The notes below the pieces were generated by a model. It made no database searches and was not told the origin of the DNA. It worked only from the letters and a program-made list of their open reading frames with translations. A stretch of 64,000 nt of DNA, from contig BDGG01000013.1 of NCBI GenBank assembly GCA_001949185.1, forward strand, positions 1,050,036-1,114,035. The letters run 5' to 3'. The position numbers were made by a program, and so were the translations under genes. The stretch comes from Ramazzottius varieornatus (Eukaryota; Tardigrada; Eutardigrada; Parachela; Ramazzottiidae). Shown here one piece after another: positions 33,501 to 43,424 of this stretch. The first letter of the stretch is position 1. Every line of letters begins with the position of its first letter.

Positions 33501-34628
33501 CGTTTGTCCCATAGGCAAATTTTGCCGTAGAAATTTTGCCTAAGGAAAAGATACTCGAGCTGTGGACCTGACATCACGACTGGAGTCGTCAGACCCGGAC
33601 GGTACAAACGGCTGCTCTCGGTACCTGCACAAAACTCGCCGACAAGTTTTCCACTCGAACATAACAGGGACCAAGCCTGGTGCAGATGGAGTGACACGTG
33701 CCAGACACTAAACTATTAGTCAAGACCATTTGAGCATGTTTCACTATGCTTCGTGGACAAACTTCCAAAACTCAAAGGTTTTCCATCGGCAAAGTATGGT
33801 AAAAAGTGCTCACACGCTCTTAACTAATCGTCTGGTGTCAGTCTGTCTGCGCAAGGCCCGCTCCCTACTACTGTATTTTCGAGTGAAAACTTCTTCGGTG
33901 CGTTTTACGCAGGCTCCGGGACAAACCGTTTGCACCGACCGGAGCCGACGGTTCGGAAGGTCTACGGTTCGGAAATTTTTTTATTAGGCAAACTTTTACG
34001 ACAAAAATTTCCCCATGGGACGCGCTTACATCCCCGTAATCGATTAGCACATAAGTCTGGTGCACGTGCGAGTCACACTCAGGTGTATCCAGGTTCATGG
34101 GTATTTCGTCACACTAACTGGTCTTACGTTGTGATCATGAGAATGTCCCAACTGGCAAGCAAAGCGTTCATCTCCACAAATTCTGAGCACACTGCAACAG
34201 TTTTCCGTGAGAAAAACACTATTAACCAATCCTACAACACAGAAAGCGAAAGAATGTGATAAGTATGCCACCGCACGTGGAACAATGAAGGCGTAGACAT
34301 CCGCTTTGGTCCGCGTCTTGTAGTACCATTCGGACATCACGAAGCTGGTTTGACTCGTCAGCGTTACGCAATCGTAGCTGAAGGACTCATTGACCAGGTA
34401 CGTATGAGTCAGGTTGAAATGACTTTTATGGTCCTCCCGAAGAAAAGACGCTGCAAGGTCGAAAGATGGACACAGGTAGTGTAAAGAAGTTGAGGTGGTG
34501 TTCGTTACCACGCCAAGGGTCACAATCTCCACCTGCTTCAGTACCGTTGTGTCAGCAGACACGCTCAGAAATGCAAGACATAAGACTTGTGAGGCCCTGA
34601 TCATATCAAAATGCATCGAAAGTACCAT
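30565..34628 (-). CDS. Receptor D: ANF-receptor ectodomain, one TM, about 90-residue tail
   Basis: Minus-strand exons: 34628-34277, 34191-34128, 33390-33095, 32845-32778, 32164-32126, 31869-31651, 31564-31331, 31256-31109, 30908-30565. All joins keep frame and give about 587 residues. It has a signal peptide (MIRASQVLCLAFLSVSADT) and several NxS/T sites. The ligand-binding fold shows EIVTLGVVTNTTS, FFQWSTVVVVHDLSANSG, LLGMCNGDY, PDVSVYAI and DLGFVQFDFDEYGQRL. The hinge is CGYAGNRGPC. One membrane span (VVLLTLLGLAFVGLVSAV) is followed by a Ser/Cys-rich cytoplasmic tail with no kinase or cyclase motif. A GTGAGG site shortly after the membrane could end the TM exon earlier, as in receptor B, so the tail is the least certain part. 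The gene is intact, unlike its neighbour C. Confidence 0.8.
31907..32075. mobile_element. Foldback MITE in receptor D intron
   Basis: CAGTGTACGACAAAAT at the left end is mirrored by ATTTTGTCGTACACTG at the right end. The arms share CCGTTAAAAATGGG and GCCAATGA blocks. It lies wholly in the intron between the exons at 32126 and 31869. A single right arm recurs at 46592-46664. Confidence 0.75.
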
Positions 34629-34940
34629 TTTCGCTGCTAAGAATTTGAGGAGTAACGACGGAGGACGACGCAGTCCTTGGTGTGAATACTTGTAAGTGAA
34701 CTGCTTGAAGAGTCGACATATGAAAGCTGTTGAACGCCTAGGTAGCTCGCACAGCATGCGTCGATGTTTCGCTCACCCAGACAAGCTTGAACGGCCTTAG
34801 GCAGGAAGTGAGCGGGAAAGAGCACCTATGGTACAAGGCGTACTGAATGCGCTAATCTGCGTTTTCGGAACAATTGAGACAGCTTGACTGGTCATAATCG
34901 GTTATAAACTCCGGAAGACCGGAGAGCTCAAAGCTAAGTA

Positions 34941-35262
34941 TTAGGTCTGTTAGTATGACTTTGCGGTTTTCTGAGGGAAGTATTGAAAATCATACCTTTG
35001 GCCTATGGCGGAATTTCTCGTTTTCTTCTTTTCATAAATAACAGCAGATACCAGTGTTCTGCCCAAGGTATTGGAAACTCTGATTCGTGCATTTGTGTGA
35101 TTCTGTACGAGAACCTGATCTCATTAAATTGACCAGATCTTGCTTTTGATTGATCAGCAAGAGTCTGTTAGACAGATAGAACAGCAGCCAGGTTTTGGAT
35201 GCCTCTAAAAATACGTTTGAAAGTGTTCCGCCGAAACCGCAAAGTCACAATAACAGACCTAA
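34941..35262. mobile_element. Mariner-type MITE with TA duplication
   Basis: The left end TTAGGTCTGTTAGTATGACT and the right end (AGTCACAATAACAGACCTAA) are inverted copies, continuing inward to AAACCGCAAAGTC / GACTTTGCGGTTT. TA flanks each end (34939-34940, 35263-35264), the target duplication of Tc1/mariner elements. The end sequence resembles classical mariner termini. There is no ORF. Confidence 0.75.
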
Positions 35263-35337
35263 TACATGAATGTCTGATAATGAAAACGTGATGGCTCTTC
35301 TCATCACTGACTCCACCGATGGGCTCCTCTCACCACC

Positions 35338-35495
35338 GGCTTTGGCCAAAATTTTGACCAATTTGGCTGTTGGTCAAAAAATTGGCCAAAGGTCATAAAA
35401 CTGGCCAAAGAGTTGACCATTGGTCACGTCTTCACTTACCAAATCTGGCCAGAAATTTGACCAGTTGGCTCGAACAGGCTTGGTCAAATCCACTC
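35338..35495. repeat. Degenerate TTGGCCAAA / TTGACCAA array
   Basis: About ten occurrences of TTGGCCA, TTGACCA or their complements within about 160 bases (for example CTTTGGCCAAAATTTTGACC). The short palindromic unit recurs at irregular spacing. It may be a cluster of sites or a decayed tandem repeat. Confidence 0.5.
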
Positions 35496-35543
35496 TATCA
35501 CAAGACAGAAAAAACAGAAAGTTTCGGGCAGTTAGGCGCTTAC

Positions 35544-35724
35544 CGTCTTCGGATCTCGATACTTCCAATCGGACGCCTTTCCCGAAGCGATGGGTATTCG
35601 GTTCACAGTACTCGTACGGTGGTTTGATCTCCATGTCGTCCGCGGACTGGTCGTTAGTAGAGCAATGAGGGTTGTCGTGGTGGTCATGTCTTTGACGGGT
35701 ACCTTCTGCTTCGTTGCAGCGCAC
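35544..35724 (-). CDS. Possible isolated exon, unrecognised
   Basis: Open on the minus strand and ending at a good donor (G|GTAAGC at 35543). It encodes polar, protein-like sequence (DDMEIKPPYEYCEPNTHRFG, then VRLEVSRSEDG). No upstream or downstream partner exon could be identified, because the donor leads into the TTGGCCA array. The family is unknown. Confidence 0.3.
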
Positions 35725-37019
35725 TGTTGCTGTAGGTTTAGGAAGTCATGAAAGTTCCTGAATGTTCGATGTAGGGTTTATCCGAGCCCGGAAGTGTTCT
35801 TCCATAAAGACAGCTACTCCAACACCATCCTGGCCAGTCCGGTAGATGGAGTGGCAATCCAGCTAACGTACATGCTACTACTTAGGCTGTACACGTAGGA
35901 CGAGAAATTATGGGACGGTAAAAACTGCGGGACAGACGGAAAGGACAGCAAAACGGAAAATGAATCGTAGATAAGCGTCGAAGTCTCCCGCTGCACGTAA
36001 TCAAGTGATTCTTGTTCCCTAAGGTGGATCAATCTCTCTCCTCAAGGTCCGAATAGATTTGAGAACGACCAAATGTTTTTGGTCAGAAGACACTGTCGGG
36101 GGGGGGAGACGGGTCAGTTCAATGTGAAAATCCTAAAGTTGTATCAACAGGTGTACGACGAGAAATCAATCAAGCATTCACAATAGTGCTTAAGCTTTTT
36201 GCATTGACAGATTTATGGTGCGAAAACCTCTATGCCCGAATTATGTTCTGTACAGTTCTACCTGTGAGATGTGACAGTTCGAACGCCCGAAATCAGTTCC
36301 GAACGGTTCATGTGTGCACGGATTTGCTCGCCATGCGGTTCACATGAGACCGATCAGCTGATCAGACACGCGCTTGACCACTTGAGCAAGTCAAAAGACA
36401 ACCGGACGTCGATCAGCTGATCGTGCTGCGCAGTGCATGGCTAGCAGTCTCGTGCAGAAACCTGTTCAGGCCTCCTCGTTCTCCCGCTCAATGTGCATCT
36501 GCTTCCAGATCTTTTGTCAAGTACTCCTGAGTAGCCGGCACTTCCGTTTGCAAAGTTCCATCAATCAAGGCGATGGCTGATACTGTGAAGGTTCTCCACT
36601 ATTTTTTATTGGTTTTCGTTTTCGAATATCGAAGAATGTGAAACAAAAACGAACCCTAGCACCAGTTAGACTTCCCGGTTCCGAGTGTCCAAAATATTCA
36701 GGGTAGAAGACCCATACAAGAAATATTTTTTCCCGTTTTCACTCCTAGAGTCTGCGCCGCGTCTCTCTGGCTAACTTTTCCTCCTGATCCAAAAAAATAT
36801 AAGGACCATGGTCCTGATTCCCATAGGGAACGAGCTGTAGCTGTCATCTGTTCGAAAAACGTCCCGTACCCAATCACCATCAAAAGTCATTCTCAGGGGT
36901 AAATTTTCACGGCCAACAACATTTCTGCTGGTGACGTCATCGAAGAACCTTTCTGTCATGTGATACGAGCAAAATCTTTCAGAATATTAATTATTCGCAT
37001 TTCACCGTGCAATGACTGT
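35725..37019. other. Intergenic; solo pogo-type terminus at about 35895-35960
   Basis: Bases 35895-35960 (TACACGTAGGACGAGAAATT, then ATGGGACGGTAAAAACTGCG) match one end of the pogo-family elements at 4141, 53184 and 63592. No right end was found. A run of ten G lies near 36100-36110, and the palindrome GATCAGCTGATC appears twice around 36353 and 36413. No gene is supported. Confidence 0.45.
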
Positions 37020-37760
37020 GCACTGGATTATACCGCAGTTACTCCAGCCTGCGCGGTGTAACAAATAACGTTTCGCTCGTCGAGCAAGGAAACGTAAGGA
37101 TACGAAAGATTTCTTCAAGACCACGAGAGAGTGGAAAATTCCCAAAACACGGACAGCATTTCCTCTCTGAACGTCTACACCAGAACGCTGTCTAAGAGAT
37201 TCTGACGATCTTCTTTCTCCCGTGTGGTCTGCAACTCTCTTCCCAACTTCTCTTATCAGACTAGCCGCCGAAGGACCGAAACATCCGTAGGTCTCTACAC
37301 CAACTGGACAGAAAAAGTATCCGATACTTTGTCCGCTTGGGATCTTCGGCTTTGTTGGCTGCATAATCCGCGTTCTCCGCCGATCCATCAACATGACTGT
37401 CACATGGGGACTGACAAGTGACCAAAGCACGGCGCAGCGATTCGTTCAGAGCCGAGTGCCGGCTGTGCCGACCAGCACTGTACCTACAGCTTAGTCCGTA
37501 TCTCCCGTAGACTTCAACCGTTGCTGAACATCTACAGGTGTGCGGTTCACAGAAAGGAGCGCCCCGTCTCAGACCCATTCAGACCTTAGGATATGACACA
37601 ACTTCGGCAACGTTTCACACCCTATTCGCACAGCCACGACACTTTCCGCGTCACTTGCTGTCCAGTCTTTCACTGCTTGGGCACCCGTGGGATTCAGTGC
37701 CACCGCTGCAATTGGATTGCATCGGTGACACTGAATATCAAATGTTGATGTAGTAACTGT
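37020..37760 (-). pseudogene. 3' fragment of a non-LTR retrotransposon reverse transcriptase
   Basis: Two minus-strand frames together match the C-terminal region of a widespread group of invertebrate reverse transcriptase proteins. One frame (37578-37430) has a Cys/His segment ending YGLSCRYSAGRHSRHSALN. The other (37430-37020) has FFCPVGVETYGCFGPSAASL and then DVQRGNAVRVLGI. The order is right but the frame changes between them, and upstream sequence is broken by stops. So it is a dead, 5'-truncated copy. It is recognised from memory of the protein pattern, not by search. Confidence 0.6.
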
Positions 37761-39524
37761 ACTCTGACACCATTGGCTTGAACATTTAAAGCCATATCTG
37801 GGCAGAAATAGTCTGCAGGAAGCTCACCGTTTGGAAAGTCTTGGGGTCTATGGTTGGTGAAGCAGAGCTTAGTTTACGGACAATCAATTTTCTTCGAAAA
37901 ATAGATCAATAGCTTTCTGCTATAGGAAACGTGCCAGCTTTTTCAAAAACGCATTGTCGACTGCTACTCTTGCCTTTACAATCCATTCGACCAGATGCAG
38001 CACTGTTAATGATTTCTTGTATTTTTCGAGGTTGTGGAAGTTGGCTTTGTTTTCGAAGAGCAGAACATGAATGCAACAGCCGCAACAGGCAGCTTCTGTT
38101 GTTGCGTTGGAATGAACAAACGATCAAAACGTCAAGGCGAGCCATTCTGTGCTTATGGTGATTTTCCCGATGTGAAATGGAAGAATAGTATGCAGATCAC
38201 GAACGAATGGACTGTACCTTAGGGAGCAAGGAAAATCAAATCTTCTCTTAGAATCAATTTAGTAATAAGTGTTTTCGCCCATGCGTTTTACACTAGACTT
38301 CCTTGAGCATTGAGCGCTACAGTCGCGGCAGCGGTACCGTTGCTGACAATCTTGGCTCTACTTGTCCATAGGGTACAATAACAACTGAGATTCTATGGAT
38401 AATGTGCTTCTCGGCGAGCCCTGCATATCGACGATGTCTGGTACAGGTGTTGCGCTCCCCGCTTCCGAACTCTCCTGCGAGCTTTGGTTCTGGCAGTGCG
38501 TTGAAGCCTAGCCGCTTAAACACAACTGACACACGTGACACCGCTTCTTGATTCGACGCGGTAAGAGAAAAGCAAACTTATCTCGAAATTAAAGACACGA
38601 AAAAGCTACCGCTATATCCCTTTCGGTAGGTGCTGTCGCAAGACTTCTGAAGAACGTCAACTGCCGCGGGATCGCAGACAACGCTACTTTTACTCCGGTT
38701 CGCAGGTTTCCCTGTAGATAATCGTTTATGGATGGACGGAGCATTCGCTGAGCGAGCCATCTTTGTCACCCTACCATGTACTGTAGTTTTATCGAAAATT
38801 TCGCATGCTCCCAGCTTATGCCTGTGCAGCTTATGCCCGGACCGGAGTACTGGAAGTTAGGCTTTTGACCACACCGCTAAAAACTTCACTCAATGGACGA
38901 TTGCCGTGTGATCCCCCTTTCTGCCTATAGGTGACGCCACACGCCGAACGGCTCAGTGCCGGAGCGTGGGGCCCAGGCAATGCTCATGGGTGAGGACTCC
39001 GCGAAAACTTCCAGGCATTGAGCACGGTAAAGTTTTGATTTTGCTGGACAAGGACGCTTAGAAAAACCACATAAATGTTTCCATTCAACTGTCTGAACTC
39101 GAGTATTAAACTCATGAGAAGATTTACGGAACGTAAGACGGTGATTAAATTTAGGACAGCTAGGCCAGAGAAAACACGACTGGTCGCTGTAGAAGTGTTT
39201 GTAGGCGATGGCTTCATAGTCTGCCATCTCGTCTTCTTTCACAAGACTTCTTTCCGAGCGATATCCCGAGTGATCCTCCATTCGCGGTTCTGGGCAATGC
39301 GATGCTTTACGCCAAGCGTGGTGTTGTCGGAAGCAAAGCCTTTGACGCAAAGGCAATCCACTTGGCAAGTACAGTAATCAACAACATGTAGGCCAGCCAC
39401 TGCACCGACAAGTCCAATCCAGTTTTAGGTTTCGCATGACCAGCCCCTCAACGTCGACGGAGCAAACGTCGAGTCGACGTTTACTAGTCAGAAAAAGTCC
39501 CATGAATCGAAACGGAAACGGAGA
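37761..39524. other. Intergenic stretch with weak exon candidates
   Basis: Candidates only. Plus strand 38034-38222 has an open end with CCCVGMNKRSKRQGEPFC and a stop. Minus strand 38760-38590 starts MARSANAPSIHKRLSTG and runs into a possible donor. Minus strand 38541-38317 contains LPEPKLAGEFGSGERNTC. The last two could be exons of one small gene. Minus strand 39217-38984 has a hydrophobic run (VFSGLAVLNLITVLRSVNLL). None has a recognised domain. Confidence 0.3.
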
Positions 39525-41186
39525 TATAGGAGGCTCGGCGAAACTAAAATAAGCCGCTTTAGCCGTTCTTGGCCGTGGCTAAAAATATTTTAGCCGCTGC
39601 TAAAGTAGCCAAAATACTTTTAGCCACGGCTAAAATGTATTGTGCGTTTGATTGACTTATTGATGTTGAGTCGGCTAAAATAGTTTTGGCATCAATAAAT
39701 CATTCGAACGCACAATAAATTCTAGCCGTGGCTAAAAGTATTTTAGCTGCTTTAGCCGCGGCTAAAATATTTGAAGAAAGTCATTTCGGACTGGGTGATT
39801 TGGTCAATGGCCAAAAATGTTCAGAAATTGATTTTTTCATATATGGCAGTTAGGGGCGAGTTGAAACGGCTGACGCAGTCTTGTGTAGCACTCATCAGAG
39901 TATCTCATGGTGCAAAGCGCATGGGCGGCAGATGAACATCAAGCGAGATATCACTTCGGCAGATAAGGGTACTACAGTGGTCATGATTGAACTTTGAACT
40001 ATCGCGAATGTGTGAACTGAGGCCTTTCTTTCCCTTTATGTTGAGAACCGTCAGGTTGTGATGAAAGCTCGTACAGCACAAAGTCGACAACAGTGATTCA
40101 TACGGGCGTACAAGACGAAGAGTATAGGTGGCCGAGACCAAGATGGGGAGCCTGCAAACGATCTCGGAAGAATCGTTATCTCGAGTGACGCAGTGTTTAT
40201 TCCTGTTGGCGGGTAACTTGCGCCACATGAACAACGATCATCCCGAAATTGGTTCCCGGGCACCCCGATAAGCGGTTATTACTGCAATATTATAATAACG
40301 GTATGGGACAAAGCACAGTCAGTGTGAAGCTAATGATGAACGGATGATCCTACGGTGCGGATAATGACTCCGGATATGGTGGCGGACGCTGAAACAAAAA
40401 CAAAACATCAGTCAGTTCTGACTCGAACCCTGTTGGGAATAGGCGACGACCCATACCTCGTTGATACGTTAGAGTTCCAACGACCGAAAATCAGCAGTAA
40501 GGGTCCAACGTGATGAAAGAAGGGATATGTGTCACCACCACCTAAACATTCTAGTCTTATTTCCACTGCCAACAATGGAGTCATCATGTCCAGTTGTACG
40601 GAGAAGCAATGGCTAATTACAAGTGTAGCTCCGTATTTCAACTAGGATAGAAATTACGCCGTCACTACCACGTTCGCACTCCTGCCCCTCTGACTTCACG
40701 CAGATATCAATAATACGCACCTGACCGCAGCAAAAATTCTGCAACGAAAATTCTTCCCAAAAATACACTATTGTACACACGCCTGGCCTAACTGTTGGCA
40801 TGGACAAAAGAGTTGGCAGCCGGCCGAAAGCGGTAATGGCCACCTTAATTTAATGTACGTTGCCGCTTTCGACCGGCTGCCAGCTGTTTTTTTTCATGGC
40901 ATCAGTTAGGCTAGGCGCGTGCACACTCTTGCATTGGAAAACTCTTTCCTTGTACAGGGGCAGGTGGTCAACCAAAGGGCCACCTTTGGTCAATCGTTAC
41001 TTGTGGGTGCGCAGAGGTGCGCGTTGGTTATCGAATGCCCCTCATCAAAACTAGCAACTTGATGTTGCTAGATGCGTTTTTGGGCCCATAGGAGCAAATC
41101 ACCCAGTTCCAAATGATTTTTTTAACTTTTAGCCACGGCTAAGAACGGCTAAAACGGCTTATTTTATCTTCGCCGAGCCTTCTATA
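39525..41186. mobile_element. Long AGCCG-type foldback element
   Basis: The ends TATAGGAGGCTCGGCGAA (left) and TTCGCCGAGCCTTCTATA (right) are inverted copies, each followed by AATAAGCCG...TTAGCCGTTCTT blocks as in 11890-12412. Inside the left part, ATTGTGCGTTTGATTGACTT and its inverted partner near 39690-39716 form a second hairpin. A third hairpin lies at 40764-40937. No transposase is recognised in about 1.66 kb. Confidence 0.65.
40764..40937. repeat. Hairpin with about 70-base arms
   Basis: The left arm (CTGTTGGCATGGAC...GGCAGCCGGCCGAAAGCGG) and the right arm (CCGCTTTCGACCGGCTGCC...CATGGCATCAG) are reverse complements with a few mismatches and a spacer of about 20 bases. It lies inside the larger foldback element and is probably a nested MITE. 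Confidence 0.6.
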
Positions 41187-41216
41187 AACGGAGACACGTT
41201 CAGTGTGAAAAAAAAT

Positions 41217-41375
41217 TACTGTAGTGCTACCAAATTATCGCGCACTGAACCACGTGATGAATCATCGTTGCCCAGTGCGATCAGATGACTCAGTGTCGTC
41301 TCTGTGACCATCACCCGGGCATCATTTACTGTTCACGTGGTTGAGTGGGCGATAATTTGGTAGCACTACAGTACT
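41217..41375. mobile_element. TA-flanked MITE with about 40-base inverted ends
   Basis: CTGTAGTGCTACCAAATTAT at the left is mirrored by ATAATTTGGTAGCACTACAG at the right, and the arms extend inward to CCACGTGA / TCACGTGG. TA lies on each side. It is a Tc1/mariner-type non-autonomous element directly abutting the next one. Confidence 0.75.
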
Positions 41376-41377
41376 GT

Positions 41378-41520
41378 GAAAATTCGCTGCATCCGCGCAG
41401 TACATACAAGTACGTGGCGATGCACTCCCGTAGGGGTTGAGCAATCAGTAAAGCCGGACCATGGCTGTACTTCACGTGTACGATGGCGTACTGCGCGGAC
41501 GCAGCGAATTTTTACACTAA
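41378..41520. mobile_element. GCGGACGCAGCGAATT MITE, copy 2
   Basis: The ends GTGAAAATTCGCTGCATCCG and GCGGACGCAGCGAATTTTTA are inverted copies. The interior matches the copy at 27420-27570. Because GTGTGAAAA also precedes the neighbouring MITE (41200-41216), that MITE may have inserted into the left end of this one. Confidence 0.7.
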
Positions 41521-41825
41521 TGAAAAAATAAAAATTTCCGAAAACTGATTCTCAATGCTTTGCCGCACCGCACCGCAAAGCGACCCGTCACCCTGATCTA
41601 CACCGTATTTTCCGTCTGCACTTCGCTGGCGGATATCCGCCAAAGGCTACAACGGGCTCAGAAAGGAAGCCGGGAAAATATCCAGCCGGTTTAGCAGATC
41701 TTCAGCCTCTCCGTTTCGCAGGAGAATCCTCGAGTGATTATCGCTCCGTCCGCTGTATATACCGTCAAAGGTACTTCGCCTGTCGGCGTTACGTCTTGGC
41801 CGATTGAATTTCAGTTTAGACTCCA

Positions 41826-42860
41826 GTGTTGATTTCCGCTATGACTAGTGAGCAGGTCAAAAACTTGACAACGCCGACGTCATTTTACAACTCGACCAGC
41901 AACCCGAATGCCATCTCATTTTCTCATATCGTCCCATTAACAATTGAGTGGCGCATCATTTGCATCCTTCTTCGAGTCTTCGCCATCTTTGCAAACCTGT
42001 CTCTTGTCATCGCCGTCTACGTTGACCGTACTTCGAAAGCAGGTCCCCGACTTCTCATCGGCAACCTAGCCGGGTGCAGTCTTCTTTTCTGCGCCTGTAT
42101 CTTCCCTATACTATCTGCCCAGGAATGGCTACCCCCAAATTCCCTTTCATCGCGCTGTGCCATCGTTTCAGCCAGCTTCTTCTTCATCACGGCCATCAGC
42201 TGGGCTGACGTCTGCCTGGCCATCAACCGTACTGTGGCCATCTGTTTCCCATACTATTACGATACTTTCCGAGCTCCAAAAGTCAGTTGGACGCTGATCG
42301 TTTCCAGCTGGTGTCTCAGTATCGTTGCCGGAATTTTGATTGCGACTGAAACCGGAGTGGCTTTCATCGACACCAACGAACGTTTTTGCACGCTGAAGGT
42401 CACCACCGGATTTGGCGATTTTTACACAGCCTTCTGTGTGGTGTTCCCTTACTTAAGTATTGGCATTGCTTCGTTATGTATATTCATCACAGCTTACTTT
42501 CGACTGTGCCATCCGCCGGCAAACGCTTTGGACACTGTTCGGATCAAACGTCTGGTGACGCGGAGACTGGTCATCGCGAAAGCCATGTTAATATCCCTAC
42601 TGTGGAGCTTGCTGTGTACTGTTCCCACCCTGGTCGTTGCTTCCGTTTCACCGGACCTTGTGTGGGACAACAAATGGATTCATCTGCTAGTGACCTTAAG
42701 CATGATCCTCCTTTACGCTCTTAATCCCGTGAGTCAGGACTTACTATTGTCCACCTTGATTACTTGCCGGACGAAATTTTTCGTAGGTTATCTACCTTTG
42801 GATCAGTCCTGCATATCGAAAATGCTTTCTGCGAGCGACACGCTGCCTGACGAACCATAG
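41826..42860 (+). CDS. Rhodopsin-type seven-transmembrane receptor, single exon
   Basis: 344 codons without an intron; Met at 41841 is an alternative start. The N-terminus is short and has NxS/T sites (NLTTPTSFYNST). Seven hydrophobic segments follow: IICILLRVFAIFANLSLVIAV, LLIGNLAGCSLLFCACIFP, CAIVSASFFFITAISWADVC, WTLIVSSWCLSIVAGILIA, FYTAFCVVFPYLSIGIASLC, AMLISLLWSLLCTVPTLVV, LLVTLSMILLYALNPVSQ. The TM3 cysteine (SRCAIV) and an ECL2 cysteine (NERFCTL) can form the usual disulfide. The family landmarks are altered: DRY is NRT (INRTVAIC), the TM2 Asp is absent, and NPxxY is NPVSQ. This suggests a lineage-specific, fast-evolving orphan receptor. The ligand is unknown. Confidence 0.75.
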   Translation: MLISAMTSEQVKNLTTPTSFYNSTSNPNAISFSHIVPLTIEWRIICILLRVFAIFANLSLVIAVYVDRTSKAGPRLLIGNLAGCSLLFCACIFPILSAQEWLPPNSLSSRCAIVSASFFFITAISWADVCLAINRTVAICFPYYYDTFRAPKVSWTLIVSSWCLSIVAGILIATETGVAFIDTNERFCTLKVTTGFGDFYTAFCVVFPYLSIGIASLCIFITAYFRLCHPPANALDTVRIKRLVTRRLVIAKAMLISLLWSLLCTVPTLVVASVSPDLVWDNKWIHLLVTLSMILLYALNPVSQDLLLSTLITCRTKFFVGYLPLDQSCISKMLSASDTLPDEP

Positions 42861-43068
42861 AAACTACAGGGTTGAGCCAAGCCCTGCGACAAGAAACCAG
42901 CCATCCCATACTGCCGACACTCGCGTATAGCAATTCGACTGCCTGCTCGATTTGAACCATCTTATCACCTCTCAATTATAATTCGCACTTGAAAAGTCAA
43001 GTACGAGCCTGAGCATCCGATTCTCCTACTTGTTGAAGTCAAGTTAGATGGAAACTTCAAATCAATGA

Positions 43069-43109
43069 GGACGGGGTTTTTAATATCTTTGCGATATTAA
43101 ACCCCGTCC
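43069..43109. repeat. Near-perfect short palindrome downstream of the 7TM gene
   Basis: GGACGGGGTTTTTAATATC pairs with GATATTAAACCCCGTCC around a five-base loop. It lies about 210 bases after the receptor stop. It could be a 3' UTR hairpin, which might stabilise or process the mRNA, or a minimal transposon remnant. Confidence 0.55.
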
Positions 43110-43424
43110 CCAGCGATTGGGAATACCAGCTGTCTTCGAGCAGTGTGGATGTCGATTACCCAGATGTGTGCTTCGAGTGACGGTGGGGAAAACTAAGCAG
43201 ACAGCTGCGTTTCCAATCTTATCTGCGCGCTCGCAATACGACTTCGTACTATTGTGTTGAGGCGCAGTCGGCAGATACGACCAACGGCGCTCCAACGCAG
43301 CTACATGTTACGCCATTGATAAATCAAACTACAGGAATTTTTCGACGTTAATTGTTCTTCGTGGTGGTGCATCAACCATATGATAGTGAGAATACATGTT
43401 TTGGCTTGTTCATTTTGTTACAAG

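Noticed and set aside
15918-34628. Receptor guanylyl cyclase genes
   Set aside because: The ectodomains fit, but no kinase-homology or cyclase sequence was found after any membrane exon on either strand.
38925-39368. 147-codon minus-strand ORF with a hydrophobic alternative frame
   Set aside because: Neither frame shows a consistent membrane topology or a family motif, so no chemoreceptor call was made.
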